A DNA stretch of 64,000 nt. Origin: Dillenia suffruticosa. Its lineage: Eukaryota; Streptophyta; Magnoliopsida; Dilleniales; Dilleniaceae. Position numbers and translations under genes: made by a program. Position 1 is the first letter of the stretch. Each line of letters starts with the position of its first letter. The notes below the pieces were generated by a model. That model saw nothing but the letters and a program-made list of their open reading frames with translations, was not told the origin of the DNA and searched no databases. This document shows, piece after piece, positions 24,084-36,556 of the stretch. Where the stretch lies: positions 24,913,056 to 24,977,055 of the forward strand of contig JAVTVX010000010.1 in assembly GCA_033439265.1 (NCBI GenBank), given 5' to 3'.

Positions 24084-26148
24084 ATGTTACAGATGTTCTG
24101 CTTCCCTTACCCCATCAGTGTTTAATTATAATGTCATTTAGTTCTGATGCCAAGCAAGTTTGAAATTTGAAATATTTGCACCTATTTTCCCTTAATTTTA
24201 TTTTTGGTTTCTTCTGTTTGTATCATTTCTCTTGCTCCAGCATGCTAGAATGAGGACGGCTATGATTCACTAGCTGTATGCTAGAAATAATATGGAATGA
24301 GAATGTCTATATAGGATGATTTATTATTGGCTTTCCTCTCTCTCCCCCTCTCCCCCTCTCTCTCTCCCTCTCTCTCGCGCTCACGCGCGGGGCTTGGTAC
24401 CGCATAGGTGACATGTGTGGCCGCGAAAGGACTAAGGGGCAGAAATTATGCTCTCACCTTTCAACAATTCAATATCATCTGATGGGAAGTTTCCATTTCC
24501 CGTACCTTATTTATGGGAAGAGCAGTCAATGCCTGTGTATCATATGCTTATCTGACACTGCTAATTTTTTATGAAGGTTAAGCTTAGCTTCCAATGTGCA
24601 GTGAACCCTAGTTGGGTTCGAATGGAACTATAATGAAGAGAGCTTCTCAATTTCTTCCTTTTCACTCGAGTCCCTCCAAATCAGAATATTATTCATCATG
24701 ACTATGTCACTGATTTTTTTTTTTTTTTTTTTTTGGTCAAACTAAGAAGCTATCCATCGTATCTTGAATTTAGTTTCTTTCAAATTTTAATAATAGGTTC
24801 AACTATGGTATAACTTGAAGGTTGCCTGGTCCTGAGATTCAAAGCCATATTGAATCTACCATAGAAACTCCTTTTGTATACTTTAATTAGGGTTTTGTTA
24901 GGCTTGCTTTTTAGATGTGTTGCATGGTTCAAGCAATTGACGGATTAGTGGAATTTTGAATTTAGATAGGATTAACGGAGGATGAGACCATTTATATGTT
25001 GGGTCAACTTTGCATTATGATCCTCAATCTACCCTTAGCCTGATTTAATTCGAAACTGAGACCGATCAGAAAGTAGATTTGGGAAAAGCCAGATAGGGCG
25101 GTCAAGTACTTGTGAACATTAATTAGAGCTTTGAGAACAAACTATGAGTGTTTTGGGAGAATTTTTCCTGTCTATTGAGTCCAAAATGGTCCATGCCCAA
25201 ATGATGCAATGGAATCAAACGAAAATTTATGACTCTAATTTTTTTTTTTTTTCACTATCGATATTTAAAATTATACTAAACTAATTTAATTCAAATATCT
25301 GTAAAACTCTATTTAGGAGGCATTCTCCCAATATATATATATTTATTTATTTATTTTTAAGTTTTAAATATAAAATTTAGTTAAATAATTTAATACTTCA
25401 TCTCATTAAAATAATTATTTATTGAAATTGGGGTGTTAGTGTCTTGTTTAGGGTAGCGAAAAAGGCTAAAAATGGTAGCTGTTGGTGCCGGGGGCAGTCA
25501 TTTTTTATTTGCCATTTAAAGCATGAAATTGAATTAAAAAACAGCATAAATATAATTTTGCAGAAAAACAAGAGTACATAAAACCTTCCTCACCAACTCC
25601 ATATCAAATGCATGTCATCTACTCAGTGGCAGATGTTTCACCAATTTGGCTTTTCATTTCCATGGAAAGTCAGGAGCAAGTCTCCGTTCCGTGAGATCTC
25701 AAAATTAATTGCTTTCCCTTAGTACAGCCACAAAGAGCCCACCAAAATTAATACTTGTACAACAAGTTTATTATTGTAATTTAAATAAAATTTAAAATGT
25801 CAAATTAATTTTGTTTAATAATTATAGAGGAGGCGGAAGAGGCAATCATAACCACGTGACCAAATTATTTTGAATGGAAATTATTGGCGTTGTGATCGCA
25901 TACATTTGAATCTCCCGCTCAAAAACATCAACATGTGTTCAACAAAAAAATAATAATAAATAAATAAATAAAATGAGAAAATAATGGTTGGCGCGCGCGT
26001 GTGTATGTGTGTTTTGTGACGTAAGCAAAGATGGGGATTTCGGGGGGTCAGAAAATGAATATTAAATGGCCAATAATAACGCCCAGCAATGGGGTCAGCT
26101 CAGCTCGCAGTAACGATCACTCATATGAATATAATACTGACAGGGCAC

Positions 26149-26151
<3 letters not shown>

Positions 26152-26189
<38 letters not shown>
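26152..26189 (+). repeat. (CT)n microsatellite
   Basis: Nineteen CT units; a further tract follows at 26274-26293. Confidence 0.85.
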
Positions 26190-26192
<3 letters not shown>

Positions 26193-28828
26193 GCTTTCAC
26201 GTGACACGTAATCCATCGTCACCTGACTCTTTTCTGACGGATTCTTCTTGGGGACAGTCCCACTTGAGAATCTCTCTCTCTCTCTCTCTCTCCAATTTTA
26301 TTCCCTTTCCTCTGGTAAAATGGAGGTTTACTTCATGTGGGTAACTTGTATTTTCACGGCCGAACTCGCACGGATTCCATTACTCAAAGTAGGAGTTATT
26401 TTTATCCATTTTACCAATCTATTTTTTTTTTAGTAAAGTTTGTAAAATCGAATACGGTTGAACTTTGTGAAAGATTGCATATAGTTTTATGAAAAAATAT
26501 ATATTACAAATTCTTAATATTTGAGTTTGATTTTATTAATACTCCTAATATTCGGAAAAGTAACAAAATCCTCTTGAACATTATGCTTCAGTAGCATATA
26601 TGTACTAGAAACAATTCTCTTTGGCGTCCATAGTATCTGGGTAGATAATATGAGAGATTTAATGCGATAAAGATGAGATTTTATAGGAGAAGAAACTTGT
26701 AACACCGAAAAGACAATTGGGATACTGCCTGCTAGTAACATATTCCCAACCCAGTGGGAGTATCTTGACCAAATGACTATATTTCCGTGTCGATGAGTCT
26801 CAAGTTTGATGATAAAATATGTATATTAATTTCCTGTAATTTTCTTTGTGCAACATATGGGGCATCTCTCTTATGCCCTTTTCGCTGAGAATTCTCACAT
26901 CACTCATGTTTAGAATTGTTTTAACCTATGCCCTTTTTCTGTTGTTTTGGTTCTGTTCATGTTAGTACTTGTTCCTACAAAGTATTGTGTTGATTGAGAA
27001 TAATTTGCTTTGAAACAAAAAAGGAGAAAAGAGGCAAGAGAGAGAGAGAGAGAGAGAGAATAATATGGCTTTGTTTCGTACAATGCAGGATGCTAAATAG
27101 TTATTGGCAGGACGATCCTATTCCCACTTTTGGAGTTCAGGGTATCGATTTTTTAAACTTTATTTTGGCCTTTTTCTTGACTACAGAATTTGGTTAGATC
27201 TCATGTAGAACATGTTCAAGTGGAGGCTCTATGCTAATGTCCAAGGAACATTATCTTACTTTGTTATGTCCTTTCCTTTCTTCTGTCTGTCTCAAGAATC
27301 TCGTGGTTAGCGATCATGTCCCATAGTTGTTAAAAGAATATATCAATGATTTGAAGTTTGGGCAGTAAATATTGGAATGGGTATTTTTGGCCTGGGAGGG
27401 TCAGAGGACCCTATTGTTCCTAGAGCCTCAAAACTTTATGACCACCGCCAGGTCTGGAGAGCATAATTTATCTGTTGTCCACACGCCTATCAAGTTGAAA
27501 GCATGCAACTCCCGTCAATTTCTTCACTGAATTGAACTAGCGAGTTCCATGACCAGGCATCTTTTCGTGGTAGTGGCTCATCTTTTATCCATGTCCGCGT
27601 TTTGAACACTCGTAACCCCCTTAGTTCCAGCGTTAACAAGAATGAGAAATGAAAAGAAATTTATAAATGAAAATAAAATGCCCTTGTTTGGTAAGGTATA
27701 TCATTCTTTTTAAAAAATAAAAAATAAAAAAGGTACAATTTCAATTATAAAATAAGAATATATAGCTCTCTCTAGGGGGACTAAGCCCATTTATCATACT
27801 AGTTTATTAATCGGTGAACAGAGCAATTGAAGTAAGTTTGTGAGACTAACGCCTAATTAGTCTGATAGTTGAACATTAATACTCTTTGAATAAAATGTTA
27901 GACTTGAATTTTGTATACAGAGAAAATAGATCGGAGAGAGTTTTACTCTTTGAGAACTCAACTCAAGTCGGACTGGATTTAATTGAATTCAAAATAATTA
28001 TCGAATATCAATAATTTATATAAAAAAAAAAGCCGGTGAGAGTACCGACAAGGTGTAGCTTCCTGGTTATTATACTCAATTGTTTTGTTTGAATTTGAGT
28101 ATTTTTTAAATATATTTGATACTTATGATCTCTATTATATAATTTTGACACTCCTTGTATTGAATTAATTAAAAAAAAAAAAGAAAAAGAAAAAGCAGAA
28201 GTAAGCTTGTGAAAATTTTGCACACTCATTTATCATTTCTTATTCTTTAAAAAGGTAGAATAACAGGATGACTTTTTTCAAAATTAGGCTCCACAACAAT
28301 TACAAACATCGTATTTCTCAAGGCTGGTCTTTATTGAAGGGAAAAAAAATACAAAATAAATTGAAATTAACAAGTATGAGTTGAAAAATAATTTTATATT
28401 ATTTATATTATATGGTTGAATTATCTTTAAACAATAAATTGAAAATAAACAAATATTAAGTAGTAGGGCGGGCACGATGTGAGAGGTGAAGGCTAAAAAT
28501 TGTAAATACGCAAAACAAAGTTGGACCATTGATTTATAGATCTCACTCCTGTTCTATTACAAAAAGGTAAATCATCAACAAACTATTCATACGGGATATA
28601 GCTTGGGTAGGAGCAGAGAGGGAGAGCGTATTGGACTACCTTTTGAGCACCCACGTGTACCCCACAAGCCACATCCCAAAGGGTCCCACTACCCTTTACC
28701 AGTCTCATAAACAAACGAAACGGCATCTCTCTCTCTCTCAATCACGTGAACATCCCATGTGATGTCCCTCAGTCTCTCTTTCTCTCTCTCCAAGCAGCCA
28801 TTGTCCACTGTAGCAATATATTCCGTTG

Positions 28829-31351
28829 CTACCGTACGGAACGCAACAGCGGCTGGACTTGCACAACCGTTTCGTGGACCAACGTGTCCACCAGTTGTTT
28901 CTCGACTTCCTTCACGATCTCTTCTCTTTCCTCATTCTCTCTAAACATGACTTCAGGAAAATCACACTCCACCATCTCGTCTATATCCTGAAGCGTCTCG
29001 CATTTTCTCCACCTCAGACTCTCTATTCTCATGCACAATGCATCGAACAACCGGAATCCCCTGCCCTTGATTGGTGGGTACTTGGTTTTTTCACTCAAAA
29101 TACAACCTAGCACCTCGTCCACCAAACTGAACAACAACGTGCGATTGCACCGAAACCTCAATTGCCCCGTCGCGCCGGCGGCACAGTAGTAGTGTTCGAG
29201 TTCATGAAAAACCGAAGGGTCTAGTAGGTGAGAGAGAGAAAACCATTTGGGATTGTCTTTGTCCTTGTCAATGCCGCTGCATTTTATAATTCCAGAAACG
29301 TACTGAAATTCCTCTATTCCAATTGAAAAGCCGCCGTTTCGACTATTCCCATATTCTTCTTGTACGGAGAGTGCCGCCATTCCCGTTTGTTGTTTGATCA
29401 TCTTTTCTCCTTCCATCTTCTTGTAGTACCATGACGTCTGGCTCGTACTTCTAGATATCTGTGATCGCCTACCCTTTGGTGGCTGACCATTTGATTCTTG
29501 AGAATACTGTATTGTTTTTCAAAATTAATTAGTATCCTAGTAATTCAAAATAAAAATGAAACCAATTTTTAATGGAAATGCTTATATGGTATCAGAACGA
29601 GCTACAGACAAAAGTAAAACAATTAAATTGGACGGATATATTTTGAGTACCTGTTTTTGAGGCAAATAATGAGATGAAGATAATGAGGAAATCTCCTTTT
29701 TGACTGAGAGAAGTGTTGGGACACTGATGTTGAAGAGATCATTTGACAGTGGTTTTTTCTTGCCTTTCTTGTCTGAAAGCGCAGATGGGGGTCTAACAAA
29801 TGGCTCTTCTTGCTTATTTTTAATAGAATCTGAAGTCTTTTGAGGCATTCCCTTTCTGGATCTCGCTTTAAATCTTTCACTTTTACCCTTTTCGCATCTC
29901 TGCATCGATTTCTGCAGCTTCTTCTCCGGTTGAGTTTTCGCGGACTTCAATGAATTTTTGTCCAAGTTTTCTTGCTTTTCTACTATTACTGGCAATGCAG
30001 GAGTCGGCAATGGCGGTTTAGGGGGGAGAGAGCTTTGTTCCTTCTTGTTGTCATTTGACGAAGTACTGCTCATGAATCTTAACCTTGGAGAACAAGAGTG
30101 AGTTGTTTGATCACCTCCCATTTTTGTTCTCTTCAGTTTCTGAGAAAACAAGAGTTGATCATCGTTTCTAGTTTCTCTCTCTTTGCTTTTGATGGTGTTT
30201 GTTATGTCCATTCCAACGACTCTTCTTCTCACATTCTCCTTCACTTGCTTCACTATATGCCTCGCATAATTCCCCGGACTCCGATTTTCGTCACTACATT
30301 TAAATTCCTTCTTTTTCAGCATCCTCAAAGAGGACAACTCAAACTCTTCCCCAACACCAATGTTGTCTTTGTTGATTTGAAGTGAAAGCCGAGGATCAAC
30401 ATCAGACTTCCTCGATAATGATATCCTTGGAGTCTCCGGCAATGAGCGAGTGCCTGTCATATCATCATTGTACACGCATAATCTTTCTCTCGACCTTCGG
30501 CAAAGCCGAGATTGAATCTCTGCTTTGTTCGAACTGTGTGTTCGAAGACGTGGAGTTCCAAGACCCGAAGTTGAAGTTGATGGAGAGAAGTTTTCAGGGA
30601 GAAGATCAAGACCCATTAGTCTAGCTACTAAATTTGGAGTCTTAATGCCCGGAGAGTAACTGCAGTCTGATGAAAGATTATGGATTTTTCGATCTGAGCT
30701 GGTACGCGGTTCGATCCGGATAACCATCTGCATTTTCAAATTTGAAAAATAAAATTGAAATAAATAAATAAATAAATAAATGATTTGAGTATTCTGTTCA
30801 ATGATAATTATCATGATTATTAACTTTATAGATCAGTGGACACCTAGCAAAAATTGAAAAGGATAAATAAAGATATATATACTATACTATGTAGTAGGAT
30901 ATAAGCCTAAGTTTCTTACTGGCATGTTCACACTTTCTTCCTTTGTAGTAGTATTAGTAGTTGTTGATGACAGGAAAGCTGATTCTGCCGGTGGCTTCTC
31001 TGATTTCAAGCTATTTCTTGGTGCTTCAACCCCTGCATTTTCATTAACCAAAACCCATTACTCAAAATTTTCAAAAAAATTATATCTGTGTCTCTGTGAG
31101 AGAGGTAGGGAGGGATGATTACCTTTGAGAGAAGTAGTGGGTTCATCATCAGGAAAGAAATTAGGGTCAGGTTGAAGAGAGGGTCTTTGGTGAAAAGCAC
31201 AAGGGAAGTGATGAAAATCAAAGAGTTGAAAAACAGCACTCATGCAACCGAGTTGAGAAGTTGTAGTCTCTTTCTCTCCTCCCCCACCTCCTCCCTTCTT
31301 ACCAGTAGAAGATGATTTACTAGTTCCACGGTACCAATCTTCTTTGCCCAT
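28829..31351 (-). CDS. TRM (TON1-recruiting-motif)-like protein with DUF4378 domain
   Basis: Members of this plant family recruit TON1 and PP2A to cortical microtubules and shape cell division planes and organ elongation (for example LONGIFOLIA). Four exons read on the minus strand, 31351-31123, 31032-30920, 30727-29651 and 29506-28829, join in frame to 698 residues. The N-terminus has a poly-Gly stretch and the conserved SAVFQLFDFHHF segment (residues 38-49). The M3-type motif VARLMGLDLLP begins at about residue 148. A basic, Ser/Pro-rich low-complexity middle region follows. The last exon (residues 473-698) is a DUF4378-like C-terminal domain that includes KWFSLSHLLDPSVFHELEHY and ends with the acidic helix EKQLVDTLVHETVVQVQ, which resembles the TON1-binding M2 motif. 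The first ATG is chosen because the SAVFQLFDFHHF block follows it in frame. Which TRM subgroup it belongs to is not certain. Confidence 0.88.
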
Positions 31352-31458
31352 TTTTTTCTTCTTTTCTTTTTCCTTTCTCGTTTGAGAGGTAGGGTGGACA
31401 AGAAAGATGTAGGAAAAGGTTATTCTGAAGTTGATAAAACCTCACAATGAAAGTGACA

Positions 31459-31461
<3 letters not shown>

Positions 31462-31490
<29 letters not shown>
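31462..31490 (+). repeat. (GA)n microsatellite, CT-rich on the TRM-like gene's sense strand
   Basis: About fourteen GA units 111 bp upstream of the TRM-like start codon, so the probable leader is CT-rich in the sense direction. Confidence 0.85.
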
Positions 31491-31492
<2 letters not shown>

Positions 31493-31788
31493 AGCAGAGG
31501 TTTAAGATTTAATGAAGGTGGGGAGGCGAAAAAAGCGGATCCATGAAAAAAGGGGAGGAGAAGGAACGGATAAAGTCTACACTTTGATTGGAGGAATGGA
31601 ATGTATTATATGCTACAACCAACCAAACGCATGCCAGTAAAAATATTTTGATATATTTCTCTCTCTCGCTCTCTCTATCTGTTTGGTTTGGTCCACTCTG
31701 GGTCTGGTCCCCTTATCTCATCTCACTCACTCCCAGGTTTGTCACCAGACCAATCCCAGAGCCTAACTCTGCTACCCCCCCACACACA

Positions 31789-31790
<2 letters not shown>

Positions 31791-31829
<39 letters not shown>
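31791..31829 (+). repeat. (CT)n microsatellite
   Basis: About twenty CT units preceded by a short CA run. Confidence 0.85.
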
Positions 31830-31833
<4 letters not shown>

Positions 31834-32484
31834 GAATTGAAATGGGAAGGGAAATGCCCCCCCCCCTTCTTTCTAAAGAACTCGAAGTGCGAGGTGATTC
31901 AACGCCACCATATGGGGTTTGGATACGAGGTGTTTTATTGGGGATCCGCACTGGCACTCCCCTATTCAAATTGTGACGTATTCTCTCTCTTATCTTAAAA
32001 GTAAAATAATGTTATTTGAAATTAAAATTTTAAAATAATTAATAACCAAATATAATACACTAATTTTTCTATCAACGTTTATTTTTATAAAAGTTGAGAT
32101 CGGATAATTGAAAATTTTCATAATTTTTACTCACAAAATAGTAAGTTTGCTACAAACAAATTTTCAAGTCAATTTAAGAATTTATAAATAGGATAGCATT
32201 CTACCAATGCATCATATTAATTTTTTTTTGATTATTTAGTTTTGAAGTTAATATAAACTGACTTATGCTACTGATAATAAAAAATAATTATGGATGACAA
32301 TTTTTTGAATTAAGTGATAAATGATATTAAAGAAATTCTTTAAACATAACTTCTAAAATTTAACAAATTCAAAAGTTATTCAATCTATCTAGACAACTTT
32401 TTCATGAGAAAAATATTTTCTATAGTATTTCTCCTTTTATGTTTTGTGATTGGCTTAAATGGGGTGTTTAGACCATGTTAGGCA

Positions 32485-32527
<43 letters not shown>

Positions 32528-34068
32528 ATAATTGGGCCGGTTAGCTCCCGGAAGTGCAACAGCGTGGGGCTAATGCTATAGCACTCTAAATACTACAAAA
32601 ATGACGGGGTTGAAGCTTGAGGACCACACTGTGCCTCCAGATGTTTGTATTATTATATTCAACAATAAAATTGTTTTCATCTGTAATCATAGGATGTGTT
32701 CCTTTTTAGGAATGATGAATATGGTGAAGACATGGGTGTCTTTTTGCTAGCTTTTCAACATGTTAGAAATTAATATTAATAGGGTCTAACTAAAGATTTT
32801 GTGTAGCAACCAAAAAAAAAAAAAAAAAAAAGATGAAGCTTATATGGCCAAACAATAATGCCAAATCAGCTCCAACTGCGGCGTTGGACCGCTCAATGAG
32901 CTCAAATCAGATGGATTAGCCGTTAACACAAATTATATTAAAGATTTAGAGGTTTTTATTTTAAACCATATGCACATGGCTTGCAGGCATCAGGACTTTA
33001 TTATTGAATTTTATTTTATTCGAAGTCTAGTTGGGTAAAATTGGAGTAATTCCCAAGTTTTGAAAATGCTGAAAATTAGAGAACTTGTCATGTGCTACTG
33101 AATCTATACTGCAGACATCATTTGGTAACAGTACAGTATATAACCCCTTACCAGCATATTATTCCTGATCACTCACACTTACTACCTTAAGATAAAAATA
33201 GAGAGAGAGAGAGAGAGAGAAAGAGATTTTCAAATTCAAAATTATGGTAAGCTAAGGGTTATGAGTGAGCTTAATACGACAGGAACACAAAGGTGTAACT
33301 AAGAATCTAAGATACATTGCACTGTACTTGCCACTGGGCTCCCCATTTCATTTTTTTTCCCTAAATCTCTTAACATGTTTAACATAATATTACAAGTTTT
33401 TCGCAAACAAAAAACATTTCCCTATAAGAAAACAGAGAGCGACATAATGGTCCTTACGTATGAAGTTGTCGATTTTTAGAAGGATTCGGTTCAAAGTGTG
33501 GTCAACATTTTTTGAGACAATGAAATCTGGGAAGACAGCCATGGAATTCTCACATGCAAGCACCGAGTCATGGTCACCTCTGTTTTTTTGTCTAAAAATG
33601 CCCAAAAAGAAGTTGTCCATGCTTCGGTCAGGTGGGTAGGACATGAGTGCTTGTGGAGAATCCCGACACCATGATCAGTGACGAGAACAACAACAACAAT
33701 TACAATATGATCGTAATTTGGCAAGGCATGTGTAGTTATTTTATACTAGATTTGTGACAAGAAGTGTTCTTCAGTCCCACAAACCAGTTCATGCATGCTA
33801 TTCCCTTCTTATATTTAGGATTCATATGGTATGAAATGATTAGTCGAATACTTTGTTGTATATTTTTATAATAAATTAATTAATTATAATGTGTCACATG
33901 AGTGAGAATTATGCAATTCAGTAGTTTCTTAATGAAAAAATAACAACATTAACAAAAGAAGTTGACACAATCTAACAGTTGCATACCAAATATAGCTTCC
34001 TTTGGTGAGTAAGATGTGACTTCTAGTGATTGCGTTTAATTTAATTTAATGATCGTAAAGAATAGAAT

Positions 34069-34395
34069 TGTTAAGAATATTAGCATTCCTACGTTGAAGA
34101 AATTTTATCGAAAAAGTTTTGAAAGTTTCCAAATTAAAAAAATCTTTAAAATATTGACTTTCCGAAATTTGAGTATTGAGATATTTCATTTATTCTGACC
34201 AATTTTATAAATATTCTATTTTATTATTTTCTTTTTTTGTTTTCATGAAATCATCTTATAAATAGGATATTTGTATAACCTATTGAAAATATAACACAAC
34301 ACACAATATATGAATCATTCTCTCTTACTCTTCTTTCTTTATTCTCTCTGTTTTTTCTGTTTTATTTTTCTTTTTCTAACATGGTATCAAAGCTT
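34069..34395 (+). mobile_element. fossil Copia-type LTR with adjoining primer-binding site
   Basis: A segment of about 313 bp begins tgttaagaatattag and ends ctaaca, with a TATA-like ttataaatagg inside (about 34256-34266). It is followed directly by tggtatcaaagctt (34382-34395), which matches the initiator-Met-tRNA primer-binding site used by plant Copia elements. No coding domains or second LTR are recognised, so this is a fragment. Age cannot be estimated without a partner LTR. Confidence 0.55.
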
Positions 34396-34770
34396 ATTTA
34401 TTTTTAACACGAGAACAGAGTCTGTTTATTTCTAACAAAAATTATGCCGCGGTGTGAGCTCAAAACCCCCCCAATTGTATGCCTCCAAATTTATGAATCT
34501 CTTAATAAATTAAAAAATAAAAATAAAAAATAAGTGTCAATTCTATTTAAAAAGTAGTATGAGTAAAAGGGTTTGGTGGGGTGACACTTATCCTCTACTT
34601 GTAACCAAGAGGTTTATAGTTTAATTTTCACCTTGACCACTTATTTTCCAATAGCCCTTATTCCCTACTAGCTCATGCACCTCCTTTTATAACAGAAAAA
34701 TAAATAAAAAGTATAAATGGATATATATATATTCGTTTTTCTGCCATGTGACTCTTAGGAATATATATAT

Positions 34771-34936
34771 ATATTTTTTTTGGTACCTGGATCTTTCGAT
34801 ATCCGAAGTTTCACCCCGACTAATCCGAAATTGACTTGATTTGAGGAAAAAATCTCCCAACATTGTTTTCTCCATACCCAATAGGAATCAAATTCCTGAT
34901 CTGATTAAAAGATAAAGATGTCCTTCCCACTTACGT
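34771..34936 (-). mobile_element. SINE copy, variant 5' part
   Basis: The minus strand shows atcaggaatttgattcct (B-box-like), ttgggagattttttcc, the family core cggattagtcggggtgaa, ttcggatatcgaaag, and a 3' end ggtaccaaaaaaaa. Its 5' part matches the copy at 7579 rather than the one at 36635, so there seem to be two subfamilies. Target-site duplications are not clear. Confidence 0.6.
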
Positions 34937-35562
34937 CGTGTTGGTGGAGTTTTGATACATGCATTACACTATTGACATTGTTCAATTTTACAAGGATACA
35001 TTTGAATATTGTAATTTGTCCTAAGAAAATTGAAAAAGAAATGGACTAAATTTGAAATAAGTGGTATCAAAGTGGACAAATAATGTGAATTGAGGAGTAC
35101 TCAAATTTTTCATTTTATAAATTATCGATATCTGATAATTATTTTATATCTAATTAATTTTTGTTCAAATTAGGTAAAATTTTTAAGAGGTAAAATTCTT
35201 TTTTTTTTTTCATACACAGAAATAATTTTATCATGGCCACCGTCGTGGTCAACGAGGGATGGTTGGAGTTAGGGATCACGCTGCTCTCACCAACCCAGTT
35301 ATTTATTTTGACCGGGTTGTACTTGTACTGGGCCGGAAGTAAGCGGCCTAATTAGGCCCATATATGGGCTTTCTTGGCACAAGATTTTGACCGGATTGTG
35401 GTCGGGCCCATTCACCCAACATTATTGGAGCCTTAAAATCGTACAAACTCGGTTTGTCTTGTGCCACATTCTTTGGTTTGGATCAGGAAAGAATATGGGA
35501 GAGTTCACTCGCTCAATTTGTCACCGATCTTTGACAAATTGTGGAGCCTGGCCATGGCTATA

Positions 35563-35722
35563 TATATATATATATATATATATTTTTGGTGCCCTGGCTT
35601 GAAGCCACCTTTCGATATCAGGGAATTCACCCGACTAATCTGGGCCAATCAGCGATCAAGCTTCAATCAGAAGAGGTATCTATCATTGGTTTTTTCCATG
35701 CCGAGTTGAACCCGGCTTAGTA
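35563..35722 (-). mobile_element. SINE copy with 12-bp target-site duplication, short 5' part
   Basis: The 12-bp sequence gccatggctata flanks the element (35551-35562 and 35723-35734). The minus strand has gccgggttcaactcggc, the core cagattagtcgggtgaattc, tgatatcgaaagg and a 3' end with ggcaccaaaaa followed by a TA-rich tail. It is about 60 bp shorter than the copy at 36635, mostly at the 5' side. Confidence 0.7.
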
Positions 35723-36244
35723 GCCATGGCTATAATATAGTGACATCAAGTAAACTAAAATGGCATATAATAAAAGAAGAAAAATAGCAAATATTTTAAA
35801 CAATTATTTTATGAATTTTACTTTTCAGAATATGAAGATATTTTGATGACAGATATTTTGGAAGACCCAATTTTTGAAAATGTTGGTGAGCTATACGAAT
35901 ATGTTTTACTTTTCACAAAACATAGTCTCTCTGTCTCTCAATTTTCTTCTCTAAAAACTCATAATTTATAATCAAGTAGTCCCTCAGACACATTAAACTT
36001 CATTATAAGAGCATCAAGTTACATTTCACATCTTAATCTCGAAAATAAGGTAGAGACAGATTTGAAAAGAGAAAAAGATAAAAAAAAATGATATCCTATG
36101 AGTAATGTTACACAGAATTATTCTTCTTAATTTATTTTTTTAGGCTTGACCAATAATTTTAAATGTGAAATTCTGATCGAATAAAGTGCCTGAATATACA
36201 TATATGTAGTTTAAGCCAGTCGTTGTCTAGGAGAGTGATACAAG

Positions 36245-36519
36245 TTAGGTGCCATTAGCACCAAATTTCAAGCCGATGAAGATCTCTGTCCCTACATCGG
36301 AATTATTTTGACTGCCGTCTCTGCTCTTTATTACCCCTCCCTGCGACGTGGAGTGGAAGCTGCTCAATGCATTTCCTGCTCATTTGAGCTAAGTCAGTAT
36401 TTGGGCTTAGGCCCAATTTAGCAGTCATTTGATTTGACCCAAATAAGGCCCATCTAAGCACAGGGCCACTACAGTACAGGGACGTGAGACGTTATGGTGC
36501 TTGCTAGGTTGAATCATGC

Positions 36520-36556
<37 letters not shown>

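Larger units (their letters stand above)
22764..28828. other. 6-kb intergenic stretch with no gene recognised
   Basis: The first few hundred bases are probably the 3' UTR of the coiled-coil gene. The stretch then contains a poly-G run near 23199-23211, the small poly(A) insertion at 24042-24066, a C/T-rich tract (24335-24376), poly-T (24713-24735), a long (CT)n tract (26152-26189), a second (CT)n tract (26274-26293) and (GA)n (27038-27059). Short open frames at 26248 and 26994 are microsatellite-driven and not supported as genes. Confidence 0.55.
31352..34060. other. upstream region of the TRM-like gene and intergenic DNA
   Basis: It contains the (GA)n leader tract of the TRM-like gene (31462-31490), a (CT)n tract (31791-31829), another (32487-32523), a poly(A) run (32811-32831) and (GA)n (33201-33219). 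No supportable gene; open frames at 31588 and 33390-33724 look random. Confidence 0.5.
34396..36244. other. intergenic DNA downstream of the SOC1-like gene
   Basis: It holds two SINE copies (34771-34936 and 35563-35722), a (TA)n tract and the SOC1-like 3' flank. A perfect CArG-type decamer ccatatatgg lies at 35358-35367. A tRNA-like B-box region at about 34590-34640 may be another old SINE. No protein gene recognised. Confidence 0.5.

Noticed and set aside
26994-27197. A 67-codon frame after a (GA)n tract
   Set aside because: The start is a microsatellite-encoded RERERE stretch and the rest shows no conserved motif.
29586-29603. tggtatcagaacgagcta, resembling a Copia primer-binding site, in the TRM-like gene's last intron
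   Set aside because: The intron is only 144 bp, with no LTR end next to it; most likely chance.
31588-31998. A 136-codon open frame at the TRM-like gene's upstream side
   Set aside because: It is dominated by Leu-Ser runs from the (CT)n tract and has no family similarity.
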